A DNA stretch of 31,500 bases from JBFHQE01 sp041592335 (lineage in GTDB: Bacteria; Pseudomonadota; Gammaproteobacteria; Thiohalobacterales; Thiohalobacteraceae): the NCBI GenBank assembly GCA_041592335.1, contig JBFHQE010000026.1, forward strand, positions 1 through 31,500. Reading direction: 5' to 3'. The notes under the pieces are model-generated. The model saw only the letters and a program-made list of their open reading frames with translations. It ran no database searches and was not told the origin of the DNA. A program made the translations under genes and the position numbers. Of the stretch, positions 8,312 through 16,170 are shown one piece after another. Position 1 is the first letter of the stretch; each line of letters begins with the position of its first letter.

Positions 8312-8396
8312 CTGTTAAAGGCTACCCGGATCGAAAGGCCGGGCACGCAAAGTCACCGGGTCTAAGGGGATATCCCTACGACGGCGGGATTGCCAG
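8312..8396 (+). ncRNA. Cyclic-di-GMP-I (GEMM) riboswitch aptamer
   Basis: The segment shows the conserved parts of the GEMM-I aptamer in order: AAAGGC at 8317-8322, a hairpin CCCGGATC-GAAA-GGCCGGG with a GNRA tetraloop (8333-8336), the invariant ACGCAAAG at 8345-8352, CCGGGTCTAA, a second hairpin GGGGATATCCC, then TACGACGGCGGGATTGCC, whose GCC closes on the first GGC. Class I riboswitches bind c-di-GMP where the two helices dock. It sits about 60 bases ahead of the metalloprotease start, so cellular c-di-GMP should control that gene. Covariance scoring was not possible here. Confidence 0.88.
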
Positions 8397-8429
8397 ATCT
8401 CCTCGCATGGACGGTGCCGATCGGCCATC

Positions 8430-8449
8430 CCCCGGTATAACCAACGGGG
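8430..8449 (+). promoter_or_regulatory. Hairpin masking the metalloprotease ribosome site
   Basis: CCCCG (8430-8434) can pair with CGGGG (8445-8449) across a ten-base loop. The G run is the only Shine-Dalgarno-like sequence and lies six bases before the GTG start at 8456. It follows the aptamer closely, so it is a plausible expression platform acting on translation initiation. Only a few T residues follow, which argues against a strong terminator. Confidence 0.45.
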
Positions 8450-8455
8450 TTTACA

Positions 8456-10222
8456 GTGAATTTCAAAGGCACAACCACACGCTCTTTTCTGCTCGCCGCA
8501 GCACTCAGTTTGCCATTGTGCGTATCAGCCACCCCGCTTTCGGAAGACGAATTTTCCATACTGGACTCTGGCGAGATCCATCTCGCAATTAACGACCGGC
8601 CATTGGCCGATGTGCTGGAAACACTGAATTATGTCCAGTGCATTGAATATGCGCTGGATGAATCCCTGGCGAAAGACCGTGTCTCTATTGAAATCACGAC
8701 CGGCAACTGGGAAGACCTGACCCGTCAGGTGCTGCAGGGTTTTAACTGGATTCAGCAGGAGACGGCTGGCGGCAACCAGCAGATTTATATCCTTGAGCGC
8801 ACCGATGCGGTCGCTGAACGAATTACCGATTCAGACAACCAGGCAGCCGAATCATTTGAAGATGAGGAAGCGCTCGATCTCTCCGCCCTGGATGCCGAGG
8901 ATGCCTTATTTGCTGTTGGCCTCAGCCTGACTCAGGCCGATATTGAAATTCCCGAGGCCTTGTCTGCCTACCCTGAGCATGTTCTTCAGGCTATTGAACT
9001 GGACATGGCACAAATGCAGAACCTGGAGGCAGGCGATGTCATCACCCTGAATCTGCCTTCGGGAGCGCAACACGTTACCTATATCGAAACCACACCAGCC
9101 GATGAGGATGGCGCGTACAGCTGGATCGGCTACCTGGGAGATGAAGACGCGCATTACGACGTGATTATCACGCAGGGCACTGACGGCGTGTTTGCTCACA
9201 TCGATACTCCCAACGGCCTGCAGAACATCGAGACCATTAATGGCCAGCAATGGTGGATCGACGTCGCCAACAGCGGGCTCGATCAACCCGATTTCATGAA
9301 TGACACTTTCCAGCTTCCGACCACTCCGTCACTGGCTGCCAGTTATGAGCCCGGCAACACAGCAAACCTTGTGACCAGCGAGGTCAATATGAGTGCCGGG
9401 AAATCCGGCAGCGCAACAAACAAGTGGGCAAGACGCCTTGCTTTATGGAAAAGACAACTAAAAAATACGAACAATCCACGCCAGATTGCCAAGCTAAAGC
9501 GCAAGATAAGGGTCGCGAAAAGAAAACTGCGGGTACTCAACTCCAGCAGGCGCGCAACTGCTTCAGGCACGCGTATAGACCTGCTGACCGCTTACACCAG
9601 CGGTGTAAGCCCGACCCGTATCAAGCACCTGGTCAAGCTGGCCAACAACGCCTTCAACAACAGCGGTGTCAGCATTTCATTGCGGATTGTGAAAATGGTG
9701 AATGTGTCTTACACCATCACCAATGACAACAGTAATGCGCTGACCGACTTAACCTACAGCAACAAACAGCTCAACGGTATCGAACAACTCCGTAACCAGT
9801 ACAAGGCTGATCTTGTGACACTGGTGCGACCCTTCAGATATCCGGCCCAGGACAGTTGCGGAATCGCCTGGCTGGGTGGCGCCAATGGCAGCAACTTCCA
9901 CTCGATTACCGGTTTTTCCGTCGTCAGTGACGGCGCCAATAACGGTTATTACTGCTCCAACTACACCCTGGCTCATGAAATCGGGCATAACCTGGGTTCG
10001 GCACACGACCGGGCGCATGCCGGTGCCGCCGGTGCCTACAACTACTCCTATGGCTACGGCGAAAGTGGCAAGGCAGGCAGCATAATGAGCTACATCAACC
10101 CGGAAGTAGGCCGTTTTTCCAGCCCGAACTACCAATGTAACAACATCACTTGCGGCACCAGTAACGCGAACAACGTGGCTTCGATGAATAAAACGCGCAA
10201 GGTTATCGCGAACTACAAATAG
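8456..10222 (+). CDS. Secreted M12B-like zinc metalloprotease with N-terminal STN-like domain
   Basis: This 588-residue preproprotein starts at GTG, with a G-rich ribosome site six bases upstream. A signal peptide ends near residue 26 (LPLCVSA). Residues about 40-115 resemble an STN domain (INDRPLADVLETLNYV, then VSIEITTGNWEDLTRQVL), usually found in secretins and TonB-dependent receptors. Residues about 160-285 look like a reprolysin propeptide. A very basic stretch (about 318-360) follows, then the catalytic domain with HEIGHNLGSAHDR (zinc ligands His507, His511, His517; catalytic Glu508) and a Met-turn SIMSY. There is no C-terminal sorting tag. The c-di-GMP riboswitch upstream suggests a role tied to the biofilm or attachment switch. 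Substrate is unknown. Confidence 0.85.
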   Translation: MNFKGTTTRSFLLAAALSLPLCVSATPLSEDEFSILDSGEIHLAINDRPLADVLETLNYVQCIEYALDESLAKDRVSIEITTGNWEDLTRQVLQGFNWIQQETAGGNQQIYILERTDAVAERITDSDNQAAESFEDEEALDLSALDAEDALFAVGLSLTQADIEIPEALSAYPEHVLQAIELDMAQMQNLEAGDVITLNLPSGAQHVTYIETTPADEDGAYSWIGYLGDEDAHYDVIITQGTDGVFAHIDTPNGLQNIETINGQQWWIDVANSGLDQPDFMNDTFQLPTTPSLAASYEPGNTANLVTSEVNMSAGKSGSATNKWARRLALWKRQLKNTNNPRQIAKLKRKIRVAKRKLRVLNSSRRATASGTRIDLLTAYTSGVSPTRIKHLVKLANNAFNNSGVSISLRIVKMVNVSYTITNDNSNALTDLTYSNKQLNGIEQLRNQYKADLVTLVRPFRYPAQDSCGIAWLGGANGSNFHSITGFSVVSDGANNGYYCSNYTLAHEIGHNLGSAHDRAHAGAAGAYNYSYGYGESGKAGSIMSYINPEVGRFSSPNYQCNNITCGTSNANNVASMNKTRKVIANYK

Positions 10223-10232
10223 ATCGAATACG

Positions 10233-10733
10233 TTAAAGGAACGCCAGATCCTCTTCAATTGCGGCAATACCTTCCAGGGCGCATTTGTGATCCTCTGCGC
10301 CACCCGGCGCACCTGACACACCGATAGCGCCAACCAGGCTGCCGCCCGCCTGTATCCGCACACCACCGGCCACCATCATGGCCTGGGAAGCGAAACGCAC
10401 ACCGGATTGCGCTTCGCCCGGACCCGTGACATCAACCATCTCCGCAGTATCCGTATTGAAACTTGCCGCGGTCCAAGCCTTGCGTGGAGCGATATCCAGG
10501 GTATGCGCGCCTGCATAACGATCGCGCAATAACACCTGTACATTGCCGAACCGGTCCGTGACCGCGACGGCGACCTGGTAGCCTGCCTTCTGGCAGCTGG
10601 CCATGGTTGCCTGCGCCAGCTTGAGCGCCAGGTTGGGTGACAGGGCCTTGTATGTCACCAGCCCTTCCTCAGCCTGCAGTGAAGCTGCCATCATCAGGGA
10701 TAGTGCCGCAATTACCGCTTTACCTTTCATCAT
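10233..10733 (-). CDS. GlcG/HbpS-like (DUF336) periplasmic protein
   Basis: This 166-residue protein has a signal peptide ending after LQA at residue 21. The body follows the GlcG/HbpS pattern: AVAVTDRFGNVQVLLRDRYA, then the block around PRKAWTAASFNT and the glycine-rich GGVRIQAGGSLVGAIGVSGA. HbpS-type members bind heme or corrinoids; other members are of unknown role. The start at 10733 is favoured by AGGA seven bases upstream and by immediate entry into the signal peptide; the longer open frame overlaps the FMN reductase gene. It lies ten bases after that gene and is probably co-transcribed. Confidence 0.78.
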   Translation of the reverse strand: MMKGKAVIAALSLMMAASLQAEEGLVTYKALSPNLALKLAQATMASCQKAGYQVAVAVTDRFGNVQVLLRDRYAGAHTLDIAPRKAWTAASFNTDTAEMVDVTGPGEAQSGVRFASQAMMVAGGVRIQAGGSLVGAIGVSGAPGGAEDHKCALEGIAAIEEDLAFL

Positions 10734-10743
10734 TGGATCATCC

Positions 10744-11358
10744 TCACATACCGTTTCTGAACTTGTCATTATTGATGACGCCAGAGGCGCGCACCTGGCG
10801 CAACGCCAGCGCATACTGTTTCAATATCCCCAGCGCCCAGGTAATCCGTTCACGGAAATAGCCATCGGCGCTGGGATCATTGTCTTCTGCTTTGACGTTT
10901 AAGACCTTCTCAACATTCCGCACAATAATCTGCTCGGGGATATAACAGAGCCGATTATTCTTATAGCTGCTCATGCGCAGCTCCGCCACGGGATAGGCCC
11001 CGCCATCCGCCGAGGAAACCGCCACGATCAACGCCGGTTTATGACCCAGTTCCATTTTGCTAAACAGCAGAAAGAAATTTTTCAGCCCGGCGGGCACCTG
11101 CCCGTGCCATTCCGGTGTAATCACCACAAATCCGTCGCAGGAGCGCAACGCCTCCTTCAATGGTTCGAGACGCTCCTGCCACGCCGGATCGCCATCCCAG
11201 ATGCCCTGATCCCAGAGCGGCAGCGGATTATTCGCCAGATCATAGCTCCAGACTTCATCCGCCAGCTTCTCGTCCAACAGGGTGCGCTCCACGAACCGCG
11301 CGACCTTCATACTCTGCGATGGGTCACGATGGCTGCCATTGATGATACCGAGCTTCAT
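10744..11358 (-). CDS. NADPH-dependent FMN reductase family protein
   Basis: This 204-residue flavodoxin-fold protein has the N-terminal phosphate-binding loop GSHRDPSQSMKVARF at about 8-22 and the flavin-contact motif TPEWHGQVPAGLKNFF at about 80-95. Such enzymes use NAD(P)H to reduce FMN, quinones or azo compounds. The C-terminal 40 residues extend beyond the core fold. It is first in a two-gene unit with the GlcG-like gene, which suggests a link to redox cofactors, though this is inference. The exact substrate cannot be told. Confidence 0.78.
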   Translation of the reverse strand: MKLGIINGSHRDPSQSMKVARFVERTLLDEKLADEVWSYDLANNPLPLWDQGIWDGDPAWQERLEPLKEALRSCDGFVVITPEWHGQVPAGLKNFFLLFSKMELGHKPALIVAVSSADGGAYPVAELRMSSYKNNRLCYIPEQIIVRNVEKVLNVKAEDNDPSADGYFRERITWALGILKQYALALRQVRASGVINNDKFRNGM

Positions 11359-11536
11359 TCTTCTAACTCCTTGAACTTATTAAACTTGGATGATTCTAGC
11401 AGCCATGCGGGAAATCGCCGAATTACCGGATAGATGTTGCGCAATCCAATCCTCGGACGACAAAAATTGCAGTAAAGAAACCCCGCGCCAGAGCCGACAC
11501 AAGTGTAAGGGCATAACGCGATAACAGGAGCAGGTA

Positions 11537-11818
11537 ATGCAGTTTCCGGAAATACAGGCTGACGACTTCACCAAAATCACCACCGACCGTTTACCGCATC
11601 AGGACATCGAAGCGGCGCTGATTCACATTGGCGGCAGTGGCGTTAACGGATCCAAATACAAGACAAGTGTCATGAAAGCCGCTGGCTGGAAATATGAACG
11701 CCTGACAACCTATGCCGCCCACCCGGAAGTGGCCGCCGTTGCCTTCAACAAGGTTCGTTCCGTTCTTGCCCGCACCCAGGACCAGGAGCAGATCATTTCG
11801 CTGGTCGAAAACGGCTAA
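11537..11818 (+). CDS. Hypothetical protein, 93 residues
   Basis: I do not recognise this protein. The start is well supported by AGGAG seven bases upstream of the ATG, and a strong terminator follows the stop, so it is probably a real single-gene transcript. It has no signal peptide and no membrane segment, and its composition is mixed (QDIEAALIHIGGSGVNGSKY, then an alternating Lys/Trp/Tyr region and a helical C-terminus). It is likely a small cytoplasmic protein. The 178 bases upstream hold no other gene that I can see. Confidence 0.65.
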   Translation: MQFPEIQADDFTKITTDRLPHQDIEAALIHIGGSGVNGSKYKTSVMKAAGWKYERLTTYAAHPEVAAVAFNKVRSVLARTQDQEQIISLVENG

Positions 11819-11839
11819 TCCATCCGAATTCCGTCATAC

Positions 11840-11866
11840 AGGGCCGACACCAATGTCGGCCCTTTT
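11840..11866 (+). terminator. Rho-independent terminator
   Basis: AGGGCCGACA (11840-11849) pairs perfectly with TGTCGGCCCT (11854-11863) around loop CCAA and is followed by TTTT. It ends the transcript of the 93-residue protein gene. Confidence 0.88.
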
Positions 11867-11869
11867 GCG

Positions 11870-11875
11870 TATAAT
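11870..11875 (+). promoter_or_regulatory. Candidate -10 box for slyX
   Basis: A perfect TATAAT stands 30 bases before the slyX ATG and just after the terminator. No good -35 lies at the usual distance, because that stretch is the terminator stem, so activity is uncertain. Confidence 0.35.
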
Positions 11876-11904
11876 CGGGCCGGGTATTAACAGGGCAATT
11901 CCTC

Positions 11905-12114
11905 ATGACCGATAACGCACGCCTCGAAGACCTGGAAATCCGCCTCATGCATCAGGAGGCCAGTATCGACAGCCTCACGCAGTCCCTGCTGGAGCAGGAG
12001 CGCATTTCCCGGGAGCAGGCCGAACGCATCAGGATGCTGGAACAGCAGGTCAAAACCTTAACCCCTTCGCTGATTGCGGATGCCAGCGAAGAAACCCCGC
12101 CGCCGCATTACTAA
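11905..12114 (+). CDS. slyX: SlyX family protein
   Basis: This 69-residue protein is almost entirely a coiled coil (LEDLEIRLMHQEASIDSLTQ and the following Glu/Gln/Arg heptads) and ends in a short tail with PPPHY. The PPHY ending and the length match the SlyX family. The family is widespread in gammaproteobacteria but its molecular role is not known. AGGG nine bases upstream supports the ATG. It is followed closely by an unrecognised gene that may be in the same transcript. Confidence 0.85.
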   Translation: MTDNARLEDLEIRLMHQEASIDSLTQSLLEQERISREQAERIRMLEQQVKTLTPSLIADASEETPPPHY

Positions 12115-12129
12115 GTTTCAGGAGGTTCC

Positions 12130-12555
12130 TTGGAATTTTTCCAGCAAGCCGTTTACACCACCAGCGTCACGCAGTTGCAACAACACATACGCATCGATAA
12201 TTTGACGAAATGGTGTTCGCTGATAACGACCGCGAGCGCCTCCGCTGCCGACAAGGGGGAAATCTACTGTCTGTGGGGCGAGTTCAAGATCCACCGCGAG
12301 ATTTTAAGGGACGGTATTCGCTTCACCTTGCCCGGCTGCCCCAATGCCCTGCAGTGGACTATCACCATCACCAAGCCCGGCTCAATCCTGCTGCATTGCA
12401 CCTTGAATCAACAGAACGTGGCGAACGAGTTCAGCGAATCCATCGATGAATTCCTGTCGGCATGGAAAACAGGCCTGGAAAACTGGAAATCGGTCGTCAC
12501 GGCTAAACCGCCCGTATCAGAAAGCTGCCCGACATTGTTTGGTGGTTTTGGTTAA
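12130..12555 (+). CDS. Hypothetical protein, 141 residues
   Basis: I do not recognise this protein. An AGGAGG ribosome site at 12120-12125 sits just before a TTG start at 12130 and gives a protein beginning EFFQQAVYTTSVTQLQQHI. It has no signal peptide or membrane segment. The middle alternates hydrophobic and polar residues (EIYCLWGEFKIHREI, ALQWTITITKPGSILLHC), consistent with a beta-rich fold, and the end is helical. It lies 15 bases after slyX and converges on ychJ with a four-base overlap. Confidence 0.65.
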   Translation: MEFFQQAVYTTSVTQLQQHIRIDNLTKWCSLITTASASAADKGEIYCLWGEFKIHREILRDGIRFTLPGCPNALQWTITITKPGSILLHCTLNQQNVANEFSESIDEFLSAWKTGLENWKSVVTAKPPVSESCPTLFGGFG

Positions 12556-13019
12556 TCATTCATACCGCAGCATTTCTTATATTTTTTACCACTACCACAG
12601 GGACAGGGCGCGTTGCGGCTCAGCTTAACCGGCTTGTCCGGATGCATTTCCCCATCGACATACAGCCAGCGACCTGATTCTTTTACAAAGCGACTGGTTT
12701 CATGCAGTCCTTGCTGCTTGCCATCGGCGACACAGCTGGCCACAAACTCAACCAGCCCTTCAGTATCGCCGATCCGACCTTCTTCCGTGCGCACAATGAT
12801 TAAACCCGTCCATCGCGGCGTATCGGACAACAGCAACTCTGTCGGCCGCGTTGTCGCATGCCAGGTGTCCAGCAAATACTGTCGCTGTCTTTTTACAAAA
12901 GCACTGTAACGCGAACGCATCAGCTCTTCCGCGGTTTGCGCAACCGCGTCGCCCGCATGCAATCGTCCACAACATTCCCTGTAGTTTTTCCCTGAACCAC
13001 AGGGACAGACTTCACTCAT
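12552..13019 (-). CDS. ychJ: YchJ family SEC-C zinc-binding protein
   Basis: This 155-residue protein has SEC-C metal-binding motifs at both ends: CPCGSGKNYRECC at 5-17 and CPCGSGKKYKKCC at 139-151, with the YchJ middle domain between them (ELMRSRYSAFVKRQRQYLL). Length and architecture match YchJ/UPF0225. The cellular role is not established. Its ATG overlaps the stop of the LysR regulator gene as ATGA, so it is translated from the same transcript. Confidence 0.9.
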   Translation of the reverse strand: MSEVCPCGSGKNYRECCGRLHAGDAVAQTAEELMRSRYSAFVKRQRQYLLDTWHATTRPTELLLSDTPRWTGLIIVRTEEGRIGDTEGLVEFVASCVADGKQQGLHETSRFVKESGRWLYVDGEMHPDKPVKLSRNAPCPCGSGKKYKKCCGMND

Positions 13020-13909
13020 TGCAGGTACGCCCTTGCCTGTTGTTTAAAGAGTTTGGCCAGTGCCTGCGTTGCAGGGCCCGGAGTTGTCTGTTTACCCATG
13101 ACAAGATACAGATGCGCCGGATAGGTCTGACCCTCGCGCAAGGGAAGTACCTTCAGTTTATTCTCCCGCAATGCGTCGCGAATCCGGTGTCGCGGCAACC
13201 AGCAAAAACCCAGCCCCGCCTGGATCGCCTCAAAAGCATTATCGATACTGGTGACACTCCAGCGCTGCTCGGCCGTCAACCAGCCCGAATCGCGTTTCTG
13301 TCGAACGCCGGAGTCACTGATGATCACCTGCAACTCAGTCTCCAGATCTTCCATTGCCAGTTCACGATCCAGTTGATGCAGTGCGTGTTCGGGATGGGCA
13401 ACCGCCACGAATTCGATATTCAACAATGAATCGCCCAGAAATCCCGGTGGCACAAAACCGCTGATCACAATATCCGCCCAGCCCTCTTCAATAGCATCCG
13501 TCCCGCCCGACATCACCACCTGCGTCAACTGCACCCGTGTACCCTGGCTGATGGGCCGAAAATCACGCAACACCTGCATCAACAGGTCGGTGGGGAAAGC
13601 CGCATCCACCACCAGCTGAATCTCTGCTTCCCAGCCCTGCTCCAAGCTGTGGGCAAAGGCCTCCATGCTCTGCGCCTCGCGCAGCAGGTTCTGCGCGCGT
13701 AACAGCAGCGCCTGCCCGGCCTCGGTCAGCACCGCCCGGCGACCTTCCATGCGAAAGATGGCCGTCCCGAGTTGTTCCTGCAGGCGGGCAATCGCGTAAC
13801 TGACCGACGACTGGCTCCGGTGCAGGCTGGCGGCGGCACGGGCAAAACTGCCGCTTTCAGCCACCCTCACCAGGGTTCGCCATTGATCCAGACTGACTCG
13901 GGGTTGCAT
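13016..13909 (-). CDS. LysR-type transcriptional regulator, possibly YhaJ-like
   Basis: This 297-residue regulator has the LysR helix-turn-helix at about 5-64 (LVRVAESGSFARAAASLHRS, then SSVSYAIARLQEQLG) and a periplasmic-binding-protein-like effector domain. I prefer ATG 13909, which places the DNA-binding domain at the usual distance from the N-terminus; a TTG at 13975 would add 22 residues. It is divergent from doxX, yqjG and pirin genes. In E. coli the LysR gene yhaJ lies beside yqjF (DoxX), yqjG and yhaK (pirin), and YhaJ activates yqjF in response to aromatic/quinone compounds. A similar role here is inferred from context. Confidence 0.82.
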   Translation of the reverse strand: MQPRVSLDQWRTLVRVAESGSFARAAASLHRSQSSVSYAIARLQEQLGTAIFRMEGRRAVLTEAGQALLLRAQNLLREAQSMEAFAHSLEQGWEAEIQLVVDAAFPTDLLMQVLRDFRPISQGTRVQLTQVVMSGGTDAIEEGWADIVISGFVPPGFLGDSLLNIEFVAVAHPEHALHQLDRELAMEDLETELQVIISDSGVRQKRDSGWLTAEQRWSVTSIDNAFEAIQAGLGFCWLPRHRIRDALRENKLKVLPLREGQTYPAHLYLVMGKQTTPGPATQALAKLFKQQARAYLQ

Positions 13910-14020
13910 CTCAATATATCTACTTGTTCGATGTTTATTGCCAATATTTTGCGCTTTTTTATCTGAATTTTTCAACCATAATCATCTCCATCCACCACAA
14001 CCCCTACCAGGAGACTTACC

Positions 14021-14404
14021 ATGGATAAAGCAATGAACCTCACCGGACGCCTGTTAATCGCGCAACTCTTCCTGATGGCCGGCATCGGCAAAATTACCGG
14101 CTACGTCGGCACCCAGGGCTACATGGAGGCCATGGGCGTGCCCGGCGCCCTGCTGCCACTGGTCATCCTGCTGGAAATCGGCGGTGCACTGGCCCTGATC
14201 CTCGGCTTTCAGATTCGCTGGACCGCGCTGGCCCTGGCCGGTTTTTCACTGGTCTCGGCCGTCATCTTCCACGGCAACCTGGCCGACCAGATGCAAATGA
14301 TTCTGTTCATGAAGAACTTTGCCATCGCTGGCGGTCTATTAGTGATTGCAGCGCAGCCCATCGAACGCAGCATCAGTCTGGATGCACGCCTGAAGCAGGC
14401 ATAA
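14021..14404 (+). CDS. DoxX family membrane protein (YqjF-like)
   Basis: This 127-residue protein has four hydrophobic segments and the DoxX pattern LLIAQLFLMAGIGKITGY followed by LEIGGALALILGFQIRW. DoxX proteins sit in the inner membrane and are linked to redox and thiol stress. AGGAG seven bases upstream supports the ATG. It is the first gene of a run with yqjG and pirin, each preceded by a clear AGGAG-type site, and is divergent from the LysR gene, its probable regulator. Confidence 0.85.
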   Translation: MDKAMNLTGRLLIAQLFLMAGIGKITGYVGTQGYMEAMGVPGALLPLVILLEIGGALALILGFQIRWTALALAGFSLVSAVIFHGNLADQMQMILFMKNFAIAGGLLVIAAQPIERSISLDARLKQA

Positions 14405-14414
14405 GGAGGCCAAC

Positions 14415-15401
14415 ATGAGCTTGATGATCAATGGCGTATTACGCGACGACGACTGGTTCGAAGCCTCGAACCAGCAGGGTGAATACATCCGCAAGGATTC
14501 GCAGTTCCGCAACTGGATCACAGTCGATGGCAGCGCAGGTCCTACGGGCGAAGCCGGGTTCAAAGCCGAACCCGGTCGCTACCATCTCTACGTGTCCCAT
14601 GCCTGCCCCTGGGCACATCGCACCCTGATCTTCCGCAAGCTGAAGAAACTGGAAGATGTCATCAGCGTCGACGTGGTCCATCCGCACATGGGCTACGAAG
14701 GCTGGTCCTTCGGCAAATATCCCGGCGCCACCGGCGACAGCAATCATTCAGCCAGATTCCTGCATGAACTCTATCGGCGCGCACAACGGGACTATTCCGG
14801 CATCGTGACTGTGCCGGTGCTGTGGGACAAACAGCGCGAGACCATCGTCAACAACGAGTCCTCGGAAATCATCCGCATGTTGAATTCGGCGTTTGACCAA
14901 TGGGGCGATACGTCGCTGGATTTCTATCCGGAGCCGCTGCGCAGCGAGATCGATCATGTGAATGACCTGATCTATCACACCATCAACAATGGTGTGTACA
15001 AGGCCGGGTTTGCCACAACCCAGGATGCCTATACCAAGCATGTCGAGGTGTTGTTCAGCGCGCTGGATGTGATTGAACATCGGTTAAGTCATCATCGTTA
15101 CCTGATAGGTAACCGGATCACCGAGGCCGACTGGCGGCTATTCACTACGCTGGTGCGATTTGATGCCGTGTATGTCGGGCATTTCAAATGCAACCTGAAG
15201 CGCATCGCCGACTACCCGAACCTCGGCAATTACCTGCGCGACCTCTACCAGCAACCCGGCATTGCCGAGACGGTGAACATGGAGCACATCAGGCAGCATT
15301 ATTACTGGAGTCATACCCAGTTGAATCCAACGCGGATTGTTCCCATTGGACCGGAACTGGATTTGATGGCCAGCCATGATCGCGCACGTTTTGATAAATA
15401 A
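14415..15401 (+). CDS. yqjG: Glutathionyl-hydroquinone reductase (YqjG-type)
   Basis: This 328-residue Xi-class glutathione transferase has catalytic Cys64 in SHACPWAHRT, matching Cys63 of E. coli YqjG, and the following IFRKLKKLEDVISVDVVHP. The C-terminal helical domain contains RITEADWRLFTTLVRFD. The enzyme reduces glutathionyl-hydroquinones to hydroquinones with glutathione. The location between DoxX and pirin genes fits a quinone or electrophile defence unit. AGGAGG precedes the ATG. Confidence 0.9.
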   Translation: MSLMINGVLRDDDWFEASNQQGEYIRKDSQFRNWITVDGSAGPTGEAGFKAEPGRYHLYVSHACPWAHRTLIFRKLKKLEDVISVDVVHPHMGYEGWSFGKYPGATGDSNHSARFLHELYRRAQRDYSGIVTVPVLWDKQRETIVNNESSEIIRMLNSAFDQWGDTSLDFYPEPLRSEIDHVNDLIYHTINNGVYKAGFATTQDAYTKHVEVLFSALDVIEHRLSHHRYLIGNRITEADWRLFTTLVRFDAVYVGHFKCNLKRIADYPNLGNYLRDLYQQPGIAETVNMEHIRQHYYWSHTQLNPTRIVPIGPELDLMASHDRARFDK

Positions 15402-15413
15402 GGAGCAGAGTTT

Positions 15414-16142
15414 ATGAATCAGAACTTTGTCAAACAGGCCAGGACCACCATGGAAGGTGCAGGCGCGGAAGTGCATCGCCTGTTTCCCCTGCCGGGCTTT
15501 ATGAACTTCGATCCCTTCGTGTTATGGGACCACTTCAATGTCAGCGGTGACGCCGGTTTTCCCGATCACCCCCATCGTGGATTCGAAGCGATCACCTATA
15601 TGTTCGAAGGCGGCATGCAGCACACAGACAACCTAGGCAACCAGTCCACCGTTTACCCGGGCGGCGCGCAACGCTTCACCGCCGGGCGCGGCATTGTGCA
15701 TTCAGAAATGCCGGACGGTGAGGTAAGCCGTGGCATTCAGCTGTGGATTAACCTGCCTCGGCAGCTGAAAACCCTGCCACCCGCTTACCAGCAGGTGAAC
15801 GCAGCAGAATTTCCGGTACAGGAGCGGGACGGCGTGCGTATCACCACCATCGTTGGCGCTGGCTCACCCCTGACCCTGCAAACACCCGTGCTGTATCAGG
15901 ACATTGCCTTTACTGCGGGCAGTCACTACTCGCTGGAAATTCCGGATGGATTCCGCGGCATTGTTTACGCGGTAAGCGGCGACACCCTCATTAATGACAC
16001 TTTGGTGACACAGGGTAACGCTTACTTTGTGGAACAGGATCAGCCATTGCGCTTCGCGGCACAGGGTAATAGCCGGATTATGGTCGCGCTGGGCAAACCC
16101 CACGGCGAACCCATACGCCAGCACGGGCCTTTCGTGGATTAA
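15414..16142 (+). CDS. Pirin family protein
   Basis: This 242-residue bicupin carries the N-terminal pirin motif DHPHRGFEAITYMFEG, and its metal ligands His52, His54, His96 and Glu98 are in place (human pirin: 56, 58, 101, 103). Bacterial pirins such as YhaK and YhhW act as quercetinases or redox-sensitive proteins. It lies 12 bases after yqjG with its own AAGGAG site and completes the doxX-yqjG-pirin operon. The substrate is unknown. Confidence 0.88.
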   Translation: MNQNFVKQARTTMEGAGAEVHRLFPLPGFMNFDPFVLWDHFNVSGDAGFPDHPHRGFEAITYMFEGGMQHTDNLGNQSTVYPGGAQRFTAGRGIVHSEMPDGEVSRGIQLWINLPRQLKTLPPAYQQVNAAEFPVQERDGVRITTIVGAGSPLTLQTPVLYQDIAFTAGSHYSLEIPDGFRGIVYAVSGDTLINDTLVTQGNAYFVEQDQPLRFAAQGNSRIMVALGKPHGEPIRQHGPFVD

Positions 16143-16170
16143 ATCGGAGTAGCTTAGTATATTGCCCAGC

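Noticed and set aside
9749..10366. A 205-codon minus-strand frame over the protease catalytic domain
   Set aside because: The opposite strand codes for the HEXXH protease; this frame shows no domain and spans two real genes.
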